This document shows, one piece after another, positions 1-8,402 of a stretch of 35,333 nucleotides of DNA. A program made the position numbers and the translations under genes. The stretch is taken from assembly GCF_025965215.1 (NCBI RefSeq), contig NZ_JAOPXI010000014.1, forward strand, positions 1 through 35,333, in the 5' to 3' direction. Under the pieces are notes generated by a model. The model had not been told where the DNA came from. It saw nothing but the letters and a program-made list of their open reading frames with translations, and ran no database searches. Within the stretch, counting starts at the first letter, position 1. Every line of letters starts with the position of its first letter. This DNA is from Marmoricola sp. GTDB taxonomy: Bacteria > Actinomycetota > Actinomycetes > Propionibacteriales > Nocardioidaceae.

Positions 1-903
1 GAACCGACCCCCGAACAGCTGGACCCCGGTGTCGACGTCGTCTGGCCGACCTTCGCGAGCGGCAAGCTCGGCCACCTCCGCATCGCCGACATGGTCAAGA
101 GCGGGTTCACCGGCAACGACCCGTCCAAGTTCCACCCGCTCTACTCCGACGCGATCGACACCGACCTGATGTTCCTGGCCTCGAAGATGCGCGCCGCGGC
201 GTCCCGGGGGGAGCTGGACCGGCTGGTCATCCCCGAGGAGCTCGCCCAACGCAAGGACGAGTTCATCGCGATGCAGCTGCGCCAGCCCGAGGAGATGCAG
301 GAGTTCTTCGCCGAGATCGCCGAGAAGCTCGCCGGCAAGCGCATCTTCATGCTCGGGACCTACAACCTCATGTACGACGTGGCCAGGGCCGGCCTCGACC
401 GCGGGATCAAGGGGGTGTTCGCCCCGGACTCGGCGATCCTCACTGGTGGTGGCACCAAGGGCATGGTCCTGCCTGAGGACTACATGGACGTGATCCATGA
501 GTTCCTCGGGACCGAGCGCATCCAGATCGGCTACGGGTACTCGGAGGTCTCGGCGATGCACTTCGCCTGCGAAGAAGGCCGCTACCACGTCCAGCCGTGG
601 ATCATCCCGTTCATCCTCGACCCGGAGACGAGTCAGCCCTACCCGCGCAGCGGTCGGCAGACCGGCCGTTCGGCCGGGTACGACGTCCTCAACAAGAGCC
701 ACTGGGGCGGGGTGATCTCCGGCGACGAGGTCACCATCGACTGGGACCTCGTCTGCCCGTGCGGCCGGTCGACCGTCGCGTTCGAGCCCGAGATCATGCG
801 CTACAGCGACAAGGACAACGTCGACGACGACCGGATCACCTGTGCCGCCACGCACGAGGTGCACAACGAGGCCGTGAACTTCATGAAGGAGTTCGAGGCG
901 TGA
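1..903 (+). CDS. LuxE-like acyl-protein synthetase / AMP-dependent acyl ligase-like protein (5' truncated by window edge)
   Basis: Frame is open from base 1 (EPTPEQLDPGVDVVWPTFASGKLGHLRIADMVKSG...) upstream of the listed ATG at 91; ligase-like 'GYGYSEVSAMHFACEEG' and C-terminal 'CPCGRSTVAFEP'; overlaps the start of a LuxC-like reductase. Confidence 0.7.
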   Translation, partial: EPTPEQLDPGVDVVWPTFASGKLGHLRIADMVKSGFTGNDPSKFHPLYSDAIDTDLMFLASKMRAAASRGELDRLVIPEELAQRKDEFIAMQLRQPEEMQEFFAEIAEKLAGKRIFMLGTYNLMYDVARAGLDRGIKGVFAPDSAILTGGGTKGMVLPEDYMDVIHEFLGTERIQIGYGYSEVSAMHFACEEGRYHVQPWIIPFILDPETSQPYPRSGRQTGRSAGYDVLNKSHWGGVISGDEVTIDWDLVCPCGRSTVAFEPEIMRYSDKDNVDDDRITCAATHEVHNEAVNFMKEFEA

Positions 904-2369
904 GCAGCTCCTACACCGTTCCGTTGTTCCTGCGCGGCGAGGTCATCACCGACGACCTGGTCAGCTTCGGGACCCGCAGCGGCGGCGCCGAGTTCGCCGC
1001 ACCCGACATGAGCAAGTACGTCGACCGCCTCCCGCTGTCGAGCCCGATGGCGATGGCCGACCTGTACGACGTCGGCTTCGCGGAGATCCTCGACGTCCTC
1101 CAGGCCCTCGGCGAGGCGCTCGTCTTCGACACGAACCCGCACCTCCAGGAGGCGTACGAGGCCGCGCGCCTGGCCAACCCGCTTCCCGACGACATGCTGC
1201 GCACCAGCTATCAGATCCTGCCACCGCTGTTCGCCCGCGCCAACGTCCTCGAGATCGCGGACTCCCAGGTCGGGCTGGACTACCTCAACGGGTGGGTGCC
1301 ACAGAAGCTGGCCGACGGCCGCGAGCTACGCGTCCGGGCCTTCGGGTCCCGGGTCCTGCACATCCCGGCGGGCAACGGCGGACTGGTCTCAGCGGTCACG
1401 ATCCTGCGGTCGGTGATCACCCGGAGCGACGCCATCGTCAAGGCGCCGTCGAACGATCCGCTGACGGCCGTTGCCATCGCCCGCACCCTCGCGGACGTCG
1501 CGCCGGACCACCCGATCACCAGGCACCTGGTGGTGGCGTACTGGAAGGGCGGCGACACCGTCGTCGAGGAAGCCCTCTACAAGCCTGAGCACATCGAGAA
1601 GATCGTGGCCTGGGGCGGGCTGGCGTCGGTCAAGCACGTCACGAAGTACATCCAGCCGGGCCTGGAGATGATCGCCCTGGACCCGAAGCGCAGCGCCACG
1701 ATCATCGGCAGGGAGGCGTTCGCGGACGAGGCGACGATGCGCGAGGTCGCCTCGCGAGCTGCCGTCGACATCGGCGTCGCGAACCAGGAAGGCTGCGCCA
1801 ACGCGCGGGTGATCTACGTGATGAGCGGCACCGACGAGGCGGGCATCGCGAACGCGAATCGGCTCGGCGAGCTGATCTACGACGAGATGCTCAAGCTTCC
1901 GGCGTTCATCAGTACCCCGTCGCGGTACCCGAACCGGGACCTGTTCGAGCAGCTCGAGTCCACCCGGATGACCGAGGACTGGTACCGGGTGTACGGCGGC
2001 GAGAACCGCGAGGGCGCGATCGTGGTGTCCCAGTTCGACGAGGCTGTGGACTACTCGCCGATGCTCACGAACCGGGTCGCGAACGTCGTACCGGTCGACT
2101 CCATCGACAAGGTCACCGATGCGGTCAACGCCTATACGCAGACCATCGGCATCTATCCCGAGTCCCTCAAGCGGGAGCTGCGCGACCGCCTCCCGCTCTT
2201 CGGAGCGCAGCGGCTGACGAGTCTCGGCTACGCCTGCAACGTGGCGATCGCGATGCCGCAGGACGCCATCGAGCCGATCCGTCGGATGTGCAAGTGGATC
2301 GTCGAGGAGGAGTGCGACCCGGCCGTGGTGATCCCGTTGTGGCGCCTGGGCGAAGTGGCTCAGGTCTGA
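900..2369 (+). CDS. LuxC-like acyl-CoA/fatty-acid reductase
   Basis: GTG start at 900 overlapping upstream TGA (GTGA). Protein SSSYTVPLFLRGEVITDD...HIPAGNGGLVSAVTILRSVITRSDAIVKAPSNDP...NQEGCANARVIYV resembles LuxC/aldehyde dehydrogenase-fold reductases. The ORF-track start at 597 is in the wrong frame of the upstream gene. Confidence 0.8.
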   Translation: MSSSYTVPLFLRGEVITDDLVSFGTRSGGAEFAAPDMSKYVDRLPLSSPMAMADLYDVGFAEILDVLQALGEALVFDTNPHLQEAYEAARLANPLPDDMLRTSYQILPPLFARANVLEIADSQVGLDYLNGWVPQKLADGRELRVRAFGSRVLHIPAGNGGLVSAVTILRSVITRSDAIVKAPSNDPLTAVAIARTLADVAPDHPITRHLVVAYWKGGDTVVEEALYKPEHIEKIVAWGGLASVKHVTKYIQPGLEMIALDPKRSATIIGREAFADEATMREVASRAAVDIGVANQEGCANARVIYVMSGTDEAGIANANRLGELIYDEMLKLPAFISTPSRYPNRDLFEQLESTRMTEDWYRVYGGENREGAIVVSQFDEAVDYSPMLTNRVANVVPVDSIDKVTDAVNAYTQTIGIYPESLKRELRDRLPLFGAQRLTSLGYACNVAIAMPQDAIEPIRRMCKWIVEEECDPAVVIPLWRLGEVAQV

Positions 2370-3316
2370 TGCCGGGACCCGGGAGCAGGCCGACCGCACT
2401 GGAGGTCGTCGAGGGGGTCGACCTGACCGGCAGGACCTGCGTGGTCACCGGTGCGACCTCGGGCCTGGGTCGTGAGTCAGCCCGGGCGTTGGCCGCGACC
2501 GGCGCGCTGGTCGTCATGACCGGCCGCACCCAGGATGCGCTCGACGAGGCCGAGGCCTGGGTGAGCAGCGAGGTCGACGGTGCCCTGACGGCCACGGTGA
2601 CCCTCGACCTGGCCTCGCTGCGCAGCGTGCGGGACGCGGCGTACGAGATCCCGGCGATCGCGCCGGAGATCCACGTCCTGATGAACAACGCCGGCGTCAT
2701 GTTCACGCCGTTCTCGCGGACCGCGGACGGGTTCGAGGTGCAGCTCGGAACCAACCACCTCGGCCACTTCGAGCTCACCAGGCTGCTCACCCCCCAGCTC
2801 GTCGCTGCCGGGGGAGCGCGGGTCGTGATCCTGTCCTCCGGCGGTCACGTGATGGGCGACCTCGACTACGACGACCCGAACTGGGAGCGCCGCGAGTACG
2901 ACAAGTTCGTCGCGTACGGCGCCTCCAAGACCGCGAACCTGCTGCACATGGTCGAGCTCGACCGCCGGCTCCGCGACCAGGGCGTCCGGGCGCTCTCGGT
3001 GAACCCGGGTGCCGTCGCCACGTCACTGGCCCGGCACATGTCGAAGGAGGACTTCTCCAGCCTGCGCAAGTACGCCGCGGCGAGCACGGCCGCCAAGGGC
3101 GAGCCGACCGACGGGTACCTCGACTTCACGATGCCCGACCAGGGCGCGGCGACCCAGGTGTGGGCTGCCGTCGGTCACGAGCTCGAGGGACGTGGGTCGC
3201 TGTACCTCGAGGAGTGCCAGGTCAGCGACGACGTGCAGCCGTACGCCGTCGATCCTGACCGGGCCGCTCGCCTGTGGGAACTCTGCGACCGGCTCTGTGG
3301 CGCCGTACGGGGGTGA
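2369..3316 (+). CDS. SDR family oxidoreductase (retinol dehydrogenase-like)
   Basis: ATG at 2369 overlaps the LuxC-like stop (TGATG). TGATSGLG cofactor motif, NNAG, YGASK active site. Confidence 0.88.
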   Translation: MPGPGSRPTALEVVEGVDLTGRTCVVTGATSGLGRESARALAATGALVVMTGRTQDALDEAEAWVSSEVDGALTATVTLDLASLRSVRDAAYEIPAIAPEIHVLMNNAGVMFTPFSRTADGFEVQLGTNHLGHFELTRLLTPQLVAAGGARVVILSSGGHVMGDLDYDDPNWERREYDKFVAYGASKTANLLHMVELDRRLRDQGVRALSVNPGAVATSLARHMSKEDFSSLRKYAAASTAAKGEPTDGYLDFTMPDQGAATQVWAAVGHELEGRGSLYLEECQVSDDVQPYAVDPDRAARLWELCDRLCGAVRG

Positions 3317-3332
3317 GGGCAAGAATGTCCCG

Positions 3333-4991
3333 GTGACGTCATCCGACCCGGCGCCGACGCTCGAGGGACCTCAGCTGTCGACAGCGCAGCTGGACCTGGT
3401 GCGGCGGCGGGCTGCGGTGTCGCAGGTCAGCTCCGGGGACGTCCTCTATCGCTCGGGTGATCGTGACTACGACTTCATCGTGCTAGAAACTGCGGCGGTC
3501 GACGTCGTCCGGCCGGCGATGCCCGGCGCCGACGAGGCGTTGATCGCGAGCTGGGGGCCGGCCCAGTTCCTGGGAGAGCTCAGTGTCCTCACCGGGCAGA
3601 CCGCGATCGCGACCGCGGTCGTCACGGCGCCCGGCCTCATCCACCGGGTGTCGCCGTCGGACTTCCGGCTGCTGATGTCCGAGGACGCCGAGCTGTCCGA
3701 CGTGATCCTGCGGACCCTCCTTGCCCGTCGCGAGGTACTGCGGCACGGCGAGGGGGCCAGGACGCTGGAGATCCTGGGCAGCCGTCTGTCGTCGGCCGCC
3801 CATGCCCTGCGGACATGGGCCTCGCGGCAGGAGATCCCGCACACCTGGATCGATGTCGAGGACCCGGCGGGCACGGCCCTGGCACGTGCGGCCGGCATCG
3901 AGGTCACCGACCTTCCGGCGGTGATCACGCCGACCACCGTCCTGCGCCAGGCCACGCCCGGGATGGTCTCGGACCTCCTCGGCCTCGCCTACCGTGGCGG
4001 TGACGGCGTCACCTTCGACGTGGCCATCGTCGGCGGTGGGCCTGCCGGCCTGGGTGCTGCCGTGTACGCCGCGTCGGAGGGATTGAGCACGATGCTGCTC
4101 GACACCGTCGCGGTCGGCGGGCAGGCGGCGGCCAGTGCGCGGATCGAGAACTACCTGGGATTCCCCTCGGGCCTGTCCGGGATCGAGCTCGCTTCCCGGG
4201 CGCTGGTCCAGGCGCACAAGTTCGGCGCCCAGGTCTCGAGTCCGTGCGAGGTCGTGGCGCTGGACAGCGCGGACGGCCACCTGCACCTGAGCCTGTCGAA
4301 CGGCGAGACGATCGACGCCCGCGCCGTCGTCCTGGCGACCGGTGCGCAGTACCGGACGCTGCCGCTGGACGGCTGGGACCGCTACGAAGGCAGCTCGATC
4401 TTCTACGCCGCCACCGAGATCGAAGCGCGCGCCTGTGCCGGGCTTCCGGTCACCGTCGTCGGGGGAGCCAACTCGGCCGGGCAGGCGTCGTTGTTCCTCG
4501 CCGAGCACGGCAACCCGGTCGACCTGGTGGTGCGGGCCGGTGACCTCGGCGCCGAGATGTCCCAGTACCTGGTGGCGCGGGTCCTCGCGCACGAGCTCAT
4601 CACGGTGCGGACCGGCTCGGTGGTCGACGCCCTGCACGGCGGGACCAGCCTGGAGGGCATCTCGGTGACCGGTGCGGACGGGGTCTCGCTGCGGCAGGAG
4701 TGTCGCGGCATCTTCTGCTTCATCGGCGCGAAGCCGGCGACCGACTGGCTACGCGGAGTCGTCCTGGACGAGGACGGGTTCATCCTCACCGATCGGGATC
4801 TGGCAGGCGACGACCTGTGCGCGGCGTGGGACCTGCTCGGGCGCGAACCGCTGCCGTTCGAGACGAGTGTGCCCGGGGTTTTCGCTGTCGGGGATGCCCG
4901 GGTCGGTTCGCTCAAACGGGTTGCCGCGGCGGTCGGCGAAGGCGCGAGTGTGATTCGATCCGTGCATCTCGCGTTGATGCCGGCGACGTGA
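3333..4991 (+). CDS. Cyclic nucleotide-binding (CAP-ED) domain fused to thioredoxin-reductase-like FAD/NAD(P)H oxidoreductase
   Basis: GTG at 3333. N-terminal cNMP-like domain (SSGDVLYRSGDRDYDFIVLETAAVDV...FLGELSVLTGQTAIATAVV), C-terminal GGGPAGLGAAVYAASEGLSTMLLD, VVVGGANSAGQA-type Rossmann motif, GVFAVGDAR. Confidence 0.88.
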   Translation: MTSSDPAPTLEGPQLSTAQLDLVRRRAAVSQVSSGDVLYRSGDRDYDFIVLETAAVDVVRPAMPGADEALIASWGPAQFLGELSVLTGQTAIATAVVTAPGLIHRVSPSDFRLLMSEDAELSDVILRTLLARREVLRHGEGARTLEILGSRLSSAAHALRTWASRQEIPHTWIDVEDPAGTALARAAGIEVTDLPAVITPTTVLRQATPGMVSDLLGLAYRGGDGVTFDVAIVGGGPAGLGAAVYAASEGLSTMLLDTVAVGGQAAASARIENYLGFPSGLSGIELASRALVQAHKFGAQVSSPCEVVALDSADGHLHLSLSNGETIDARAVVLATGAQYRTLPLDGWDRYEGSSIFYAATEIEARACAGLPVTVVGGANSAGQASLFLAEHGNPVDLVVRAGDLGAEMSQYLVARVLAHELITVRTGSVVDALHGGTSLEGISVTGADGVSLRQECRGIFCFIGAKPATDWLRGVVLDEDGFILTDRDLAGDDLCAAWDLLGREPLPFETSVPGVFAVGDARVGSLKRVAAAVGEGASVIRSVHLALMPAT

Positions 4992-5019
4992 CGAACTGAT
5001 CCGATCGGGAGGAGAAACC

Positions 5020-5376
5020 ATGTCGATCACCGATGCTGCGAACCCTGGGGTTCCGCCGTCAGGCAACGGGTGCGTCGAGTGCCTCAGTGGTGCCGGGCCG
5101 GGGTGGTGGTTCCACCTGCGCCGGTGTGCGCAGTGCGGCCACATCGGCTGCTGCGACTCCTCGCCGAGCCAGCACGCCCGGGCCCACTTCGCGACCAGCG
5201 GGCACCGCTACATGGCCAGCTTCGAACCGGGGGAGTACTGGTTCTGGGACTTCGCCGATGACGTCCAGGTGGACGGACCGAGCCTGGCCCCGCCGCACCA
5301 CCACCCCACCGACCAGCCGACCCCCGGGCCGGCCGGAGCGGTGCCGGCCGACTGGATGCAGCACCTCCACGACTAG
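5020..5376 (+). CDS. UBP-type zinc finger domain protein
   Basis: 118 aa; CVECL...WWFHLRRCAQCGHIGCCDSSPSQHARAHFATSGHRYMASFEPGEYWFWDF matches the ZnF-UBP Cys/His pattern; GGAGG-type RBS upstream. Confidence 0.85.
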   Translation: MSITDAANPGVPPSGNGCVECLSGAGPGWWFHLRRCAQCGHIGCCDSSPSQHARAHFATSGHRYMASFEPGEYWFWDFADDVQVDGPSLAPPHHHPTDQPTPGPAGAVPADWMQHLHD

Positions 5377-5960
5377 AGGTCACCGATGACGAGCAGGTCG
5401 CACAGGGCGACGCCGACGTCGTGCAGCCCGGTGCGCAGCGAGTAGGTCTCGTCCACCGTCCAGGTGACGATGGAGCCGACGAGCGCACCCACGACGATGT
5501 CGGCCAGGGTGGCCGGATCGTGCCGCGTCGACACCTCTGCGCGCGAGACGCCGTCCTTGATCAGCTCGAGGAAGGTGTCGTGCAGCCCGGAACCCCGCTC
5601 GCCGCCGAAGCCGACCGTGCCGAGCATCGTGCCGATCATCTCCCGGTAGGTGTCGCCGGAGTCGACCAGCACGGTGGAGATGTTGTCGAACAGGCCGAGC
5701 AGGCGCGTTGGGACAGGCTCGTCGACCAGGTCGAACAGCACGTCGTGCAGGTTGGCCAGCCGGCGCTCGGCGAGGGCGCGCACCATGTCCTGGCGGGTCG
5801 AGAAGTGGTTGAAGAAGGTCCGGTTCGCGACGTCGGCGCGTGCGCAGATGTCCTCGAGCTTGGTCGCCTCCATGCCCTGGGACAGGAAGAGGTCGAAGGC
5901 TGCCTGGAGGATGCGCTCACGCACCTCGGCCTTGCGTCGGTCCGTTCTGTTCCCGGTCAC
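5373..5960 (-). CDS. TetR family transcriptional regulator
   Basis: VTGNRTDRRKAEVRERILQAAFDLFLSQGMEATKLEDICARADVANRTFFNHFSTRQDMV: TetR HTH. GTG at 5960 is a likely start (ORF open to 6014). Stop overlaps the UBP-ZnF stop at CTAG. Confidence 0.88.
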   Translation of the reverse strand: MTGNRTDRRKAEVRERILQAAFDLFLSQGMEATKLEDICARADVANRTFFNHFSTRQDMVRALAERRLANLHDVLFDLVDEPVPTRLLGLFDNISTVLVDSGDTYREMIGTMLGTVGFGGERGSGLHDTFLELIKDGVSRAEVSTRHDPATLADIVVGALVGSIVTWTVDETYSLRTGLHDVGVALCDLLVIGDL

Positions 5961-5980
5961 AGACTCTAGGGTGGACCATT

Positions 5981-6019
5981 TTACAGATCTATGCAACCTT
6001 ACAGTTGTCTGCAATCTGT
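5981..6019. promoter_or_regulatory. Candidate operator region between divergent TetR and IclR genes
   Basis: Direct repeats TTACAGATCTATGCAACCT (5981-5999) and TTACAGTTGTCTGCAATCT (5999-6017), 15/19 identical; outer inverted pair ACAGAT (5983-5988)/ATCTGT (6014-6019). Confidence 0.5.
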
Positions 6020-6031
6020 TGAGGAGGTGCC

Positions 6032-6826
6032 ATGACCGCTGTCGATGCTCCGGCGGACGACGACGCGCTCGGACGTCCGGCGTCCGCGATCGACCGGGTG
6101 ACCAGGGTGCTTGATGCTTTCACGCAGGAGCATCGCCCGCAGACGTTGCGCGAGGTGACGACGGTGGCCGGACTGCCGCGATCCACGACGTTCCGGATCC
6201 TCTCGCAGCTGGTCGACCTCGAGTGGCTGAACCAGGACGCGTCCGGCTACACCCTCGGCCCGCGGGCCCGCGGGATCAGCGCGCACCCCCACGACTACCG
6301 CGGGCTTCGTGAGGCGTCGCTGCCCACGATGACCGAGCTCGGGGCACGGACCGACTCCTGGATCCAGGTCGGCGTGATCGAGACGAACTGGTTGCGGGTC
6401 CTGCAGGAGGTCGGCCGCCCGGCCGACACGGGTCCGCGCGCGAGTCTCCACCGGGTGCCCCCGGCGCGGCACGCCATCGGCGTCACCCTGCTGGCGGCGA
6501 TGACGCCCGAACGGGTCGATCGCGTCCTGCGGCTCACCGACGGCCCGGCGCCCAGCTCCCCCGAAGCGTGGTCGCTGCAGCAGAAGCTCGCGGCCATCCG
6601 CAGGCGCCACGGCATCGGCGTCCTGCGGGCGAGGAACCGGGCGGACGGTCGGGACGCGGGCGGCAGCGTGTCGGCCCCGGTGTACGGCACCGAAGGCCCG
6701 GTTGCAGCGATCTGCGTGCGTACGACGAGAACCGAGGCGCTCCAGGGGCTGGTGCCGATCGTCGCGTTCGCGGCGACGACGATCTCGGAACGCCTGCTCG
6801 GTGCCTCCGAGCGTCAGACGCGCTGA
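6032..6826 (+). CDS. IclR family transcriptional regulator
   Basis: SAIDRVTRVLDAFTQEHRPQTLREVTTVAGLPRSTTFRILSQLVDLEWLNQDASGYTLGPRA typical IclR HTH; AGGAGG RBS. Confidence 0.9.
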   Translation: MTAVDAPADDDALGRPASAIDRVTRVLDAFTQEHRPQTLREVTTVAGLPRSTTFRILSQLVDLEWLNQDASGYTLGPRARGISAHPHDYRGLREASLPTMTELGARTDSWIQVGVIETNWLRVLQEVGRPADTGPRASLHRVPPARHAIGVTLLAAMTPERVDRVLRLTDGPAPSSPEAWSLQQKLAAIRRRHGIGVLRARNRADGRDAGGSVSAPVYGTEGPVAAICVRTTRTEALQGLVPIVAFAATTISERLLGASERQTR

Positions 6827-7698
6827 GGCCTCGGCCCGGTGGTGGTGTTGTGTCGGATCCGGATCCGGTCGGCCAGGCGGTCCACGTAGGCGATCACCTC
6901 GGCCTCGGACTTGTCGGGCACCGGCCACATCAGCTCGGTGACGCCGGCCTCCGACCAGATCTCGAAGTCCTCGGCTTCGGGTCGCTTCGTGACGAGCACG
7001 TGGACCTCGGGGGTGCCGTGCCGACCGGCGGCAGCCCAGGCGTCGGAGAGCTGGGCGACCTTGGTGGGCACGTCCTCCTCCCGCGGCGTGGTCATCCACC
7101 CGTCAGCGTTCTCGGCGATCCACGCGAAGGTCTTCGGTCCGGCGCCGGCGCCGATGATCAACGGGATGTGCGGCTGGACCGGCTTCGGCCACGCCCACGA
7201 TGCACCGAACGTGACGAACTCGCCGTCGTAGGACGCCTCGTCCTGGGTCCACAGGGCACGCATCGCCTCGACGTACTCGCGCAGCACCGTACGTCGTCTG
7301 GCGGGCGGGACGCCGTGGTCGAGGAGCTCGTCGGTGTTCCAGCCGAAGCCCGCGCCGATCGTCACCCGCCCACCGGAGAGGTGGTCGAGGGTCGCGATCG
7401 TCTTGGCGAGGGTGATCGGGTCCGACTCGACCGGGAGCGCGACCGCGGTGGAGAGTCGAATCCTCGAGGTGACGGCCGCGGCGGTGGCCAGCGCGACCCA
7501 AGGATCCAGGGTTCGCAGGTAGCGGTCGTCGGGGAGCGTCTCATCGCCGGTCCCGGGATGCGCTGCCTCCCGCCTGACCGGGATGTGGGTGTGCTCGGGG
7601 ACGTACAGCGTGTCGAAGCCGCGATCTTCGGCGACGATCGCCAGCGCGGCCGGGGTGATCCCGCGGTCGGAGCTGAAGAGGGAGATTCCGTGGCGCAC
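6814..7698 (-). CDS. LLM-class (luciferase-like, probably F420-dependent) oxidoreductase
   Basis: MRHGISLFSSDRGITPAALAIVAEDRGFDTLYVPEHTHIPV...GAGFGWNTDELLDHGV... typical LLM family; 13-bp convergent overlap with the IclR gene. Confidence 0.88.
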   Translation of the reverse strand: MRHGISLFSSDRGITPAALAIVAEDRGFDTLYVPEHTHIPVRREAAHPGTGDETLPDDRYLRTLDPWVALATAAAVTSRIRLSTAVALPVESDPITLAKTIATLDHLSGGRVTIGAGFGWNTDELLDHGVPPARRRTVLREYVEAMRALWTQDEASYDGEFVTFGASWAWPKPVQPHIPLIIGAGAGPKTFAWIAENADGWMTTPREEDVPTKVAQLSDAWAAAGRHGTPEVHVLVTKRPEAEDFEIWSEAGVTELMWPVPDKSEAEVIAYVDRLADRIRIRHNTTTGPRPQRV

Positions 7699-7728
7699 AC
7701 CAGCACTGTGAGTCGGTTCCGGACCGGT

Positions 7729-7743
7729 GTCAACAGTGTTGAC
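7729..7743. promoter_or_regulatory. Perfect 15-bp palindrome GTCAACAGTGTTGAC, candidate operator upstream of LLM gene
   Basis: 7-bp perfect arms with one central base, 31 bp upstream of the LLM start codon; same arms recur at 9229-9243. Confidence 0.7.
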
Positions 7744-7760
7744 CCAAAACCGGGACCGCT

Positions 7761-7779
7761 GTCCCGCTGAGTGCGGGAC
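7761..7779 (-). terminator. Hairpin GTCCCGC-tgagt-GCGGGAC after TetR gene
   Basis: Perfect 7-bp stem, 5-nt loop just downstream of the TetR stop (minus strand); no U-tract, so terminator role uncertain. Confidence 0.4.
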
Positions 7780-7781
7780 TG

Positions 7782-8378
7782 CTAGGCCCCGTAGGTGATC
7801 AGGCTCTGGATCGCCGTACCGAAGTACGTCGCGAGGCGCGCCCGGTCGGCGTCGGCTATCTCCGGATCGGCGAAGATCGCGATCGCGTCGATGAGTCCGC
7901 CGAGCTGGGCCGCGATGAGTCGTGCCCGCAACGCCGTGTCCGGCCCCGACAACCTGGGAGCCAGTGGTTCGACGAACATGCCGTGGATGGCCTCACCCAG
8001 GCGGACCCTGACCTGCTCGCTGCCCGAGGCGTGCATCATCGCCCGGTACGCCGAGAAGGTCGGGTCGTGCTGGTCGCTGAGCAGCGAGGTCACCAGGCGC
8101 TCGCCCATGCCCTCGAGAGGGCCGTCCATGGCCTGCTTGAAGAAGCCCCGGAAGCCGACGGTGTCGAGGAACAGCTTCTCCTTGGACCCGAAGTGACGGA
8201 TCACCAGGGCGGGGTCGACCCCCGCCCGGGTCGCGATCGCGCGGACCGAGGTGCCGCCGTACCCGTCGGTGGCGAACATGACCCGGGCCGCGTCGGCGAT
8301 CGCCCTCCGGGTGCGCGCGGCTGCCGCAGCACGGGTGGTCGTCTCGATCTCGGCGGGCTCTGACACGTAACGGATCAT
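7782..8378 (-). CDS. TetR family transcriptional regulator
   Basis: MIRYVSEPAEIETTTRAAAAARTRRAIADAARVMFATDGYGGTSVRAIATRAGVDPALVIRHFGSKEKLFLDTV: TetR HTH; start at 8378, the 466-aa ORF-track extension is not supported. Confidence 0.9.
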   Translation of the reverse strand: MIRYVSEPAEIETTTRAAAAARTRRAIADAARVMFATDGYGGTSVRAIATRAGVDPALVIRHFGSKEKLFLDTVGFRGFFKQAMDGPLEGMGERLVTSLLSDQHDPTFSAYRAMMHASGSEQVRVRLGEAIHGMFVEPLAPRLSGPDTALRARLIAAQLGGLIDAIAIFADPEIADADRARLATYFGTAIQSLITYGA

Positions 8379-8402
8379 GCCGCAATTCGCGACACTTGCT
8401 GC

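Noticed and set aside
597-899. N-terminal extension of the LuxC-like ORF
   Set aside because: Overlaps the LuxE-like gene out of frame with R/P-rich translation; GTG at 900 is the coupled start.
3009-3332. N-terminal extension of the flavoprotein ORF
   Set aside because: Off-frame read of the SDR gene; cNMP-domain protein starts sensibly at GTG 3333.
6814-7698. LLM oxidoreductase as a luciferase alpha subunit partnering the LuxC/LuxE-like genes
   Set aside because: Generic F420-type LLM features; separate strand and regulation; LuxC/LuxE-like genes are common outside bioluminescence.
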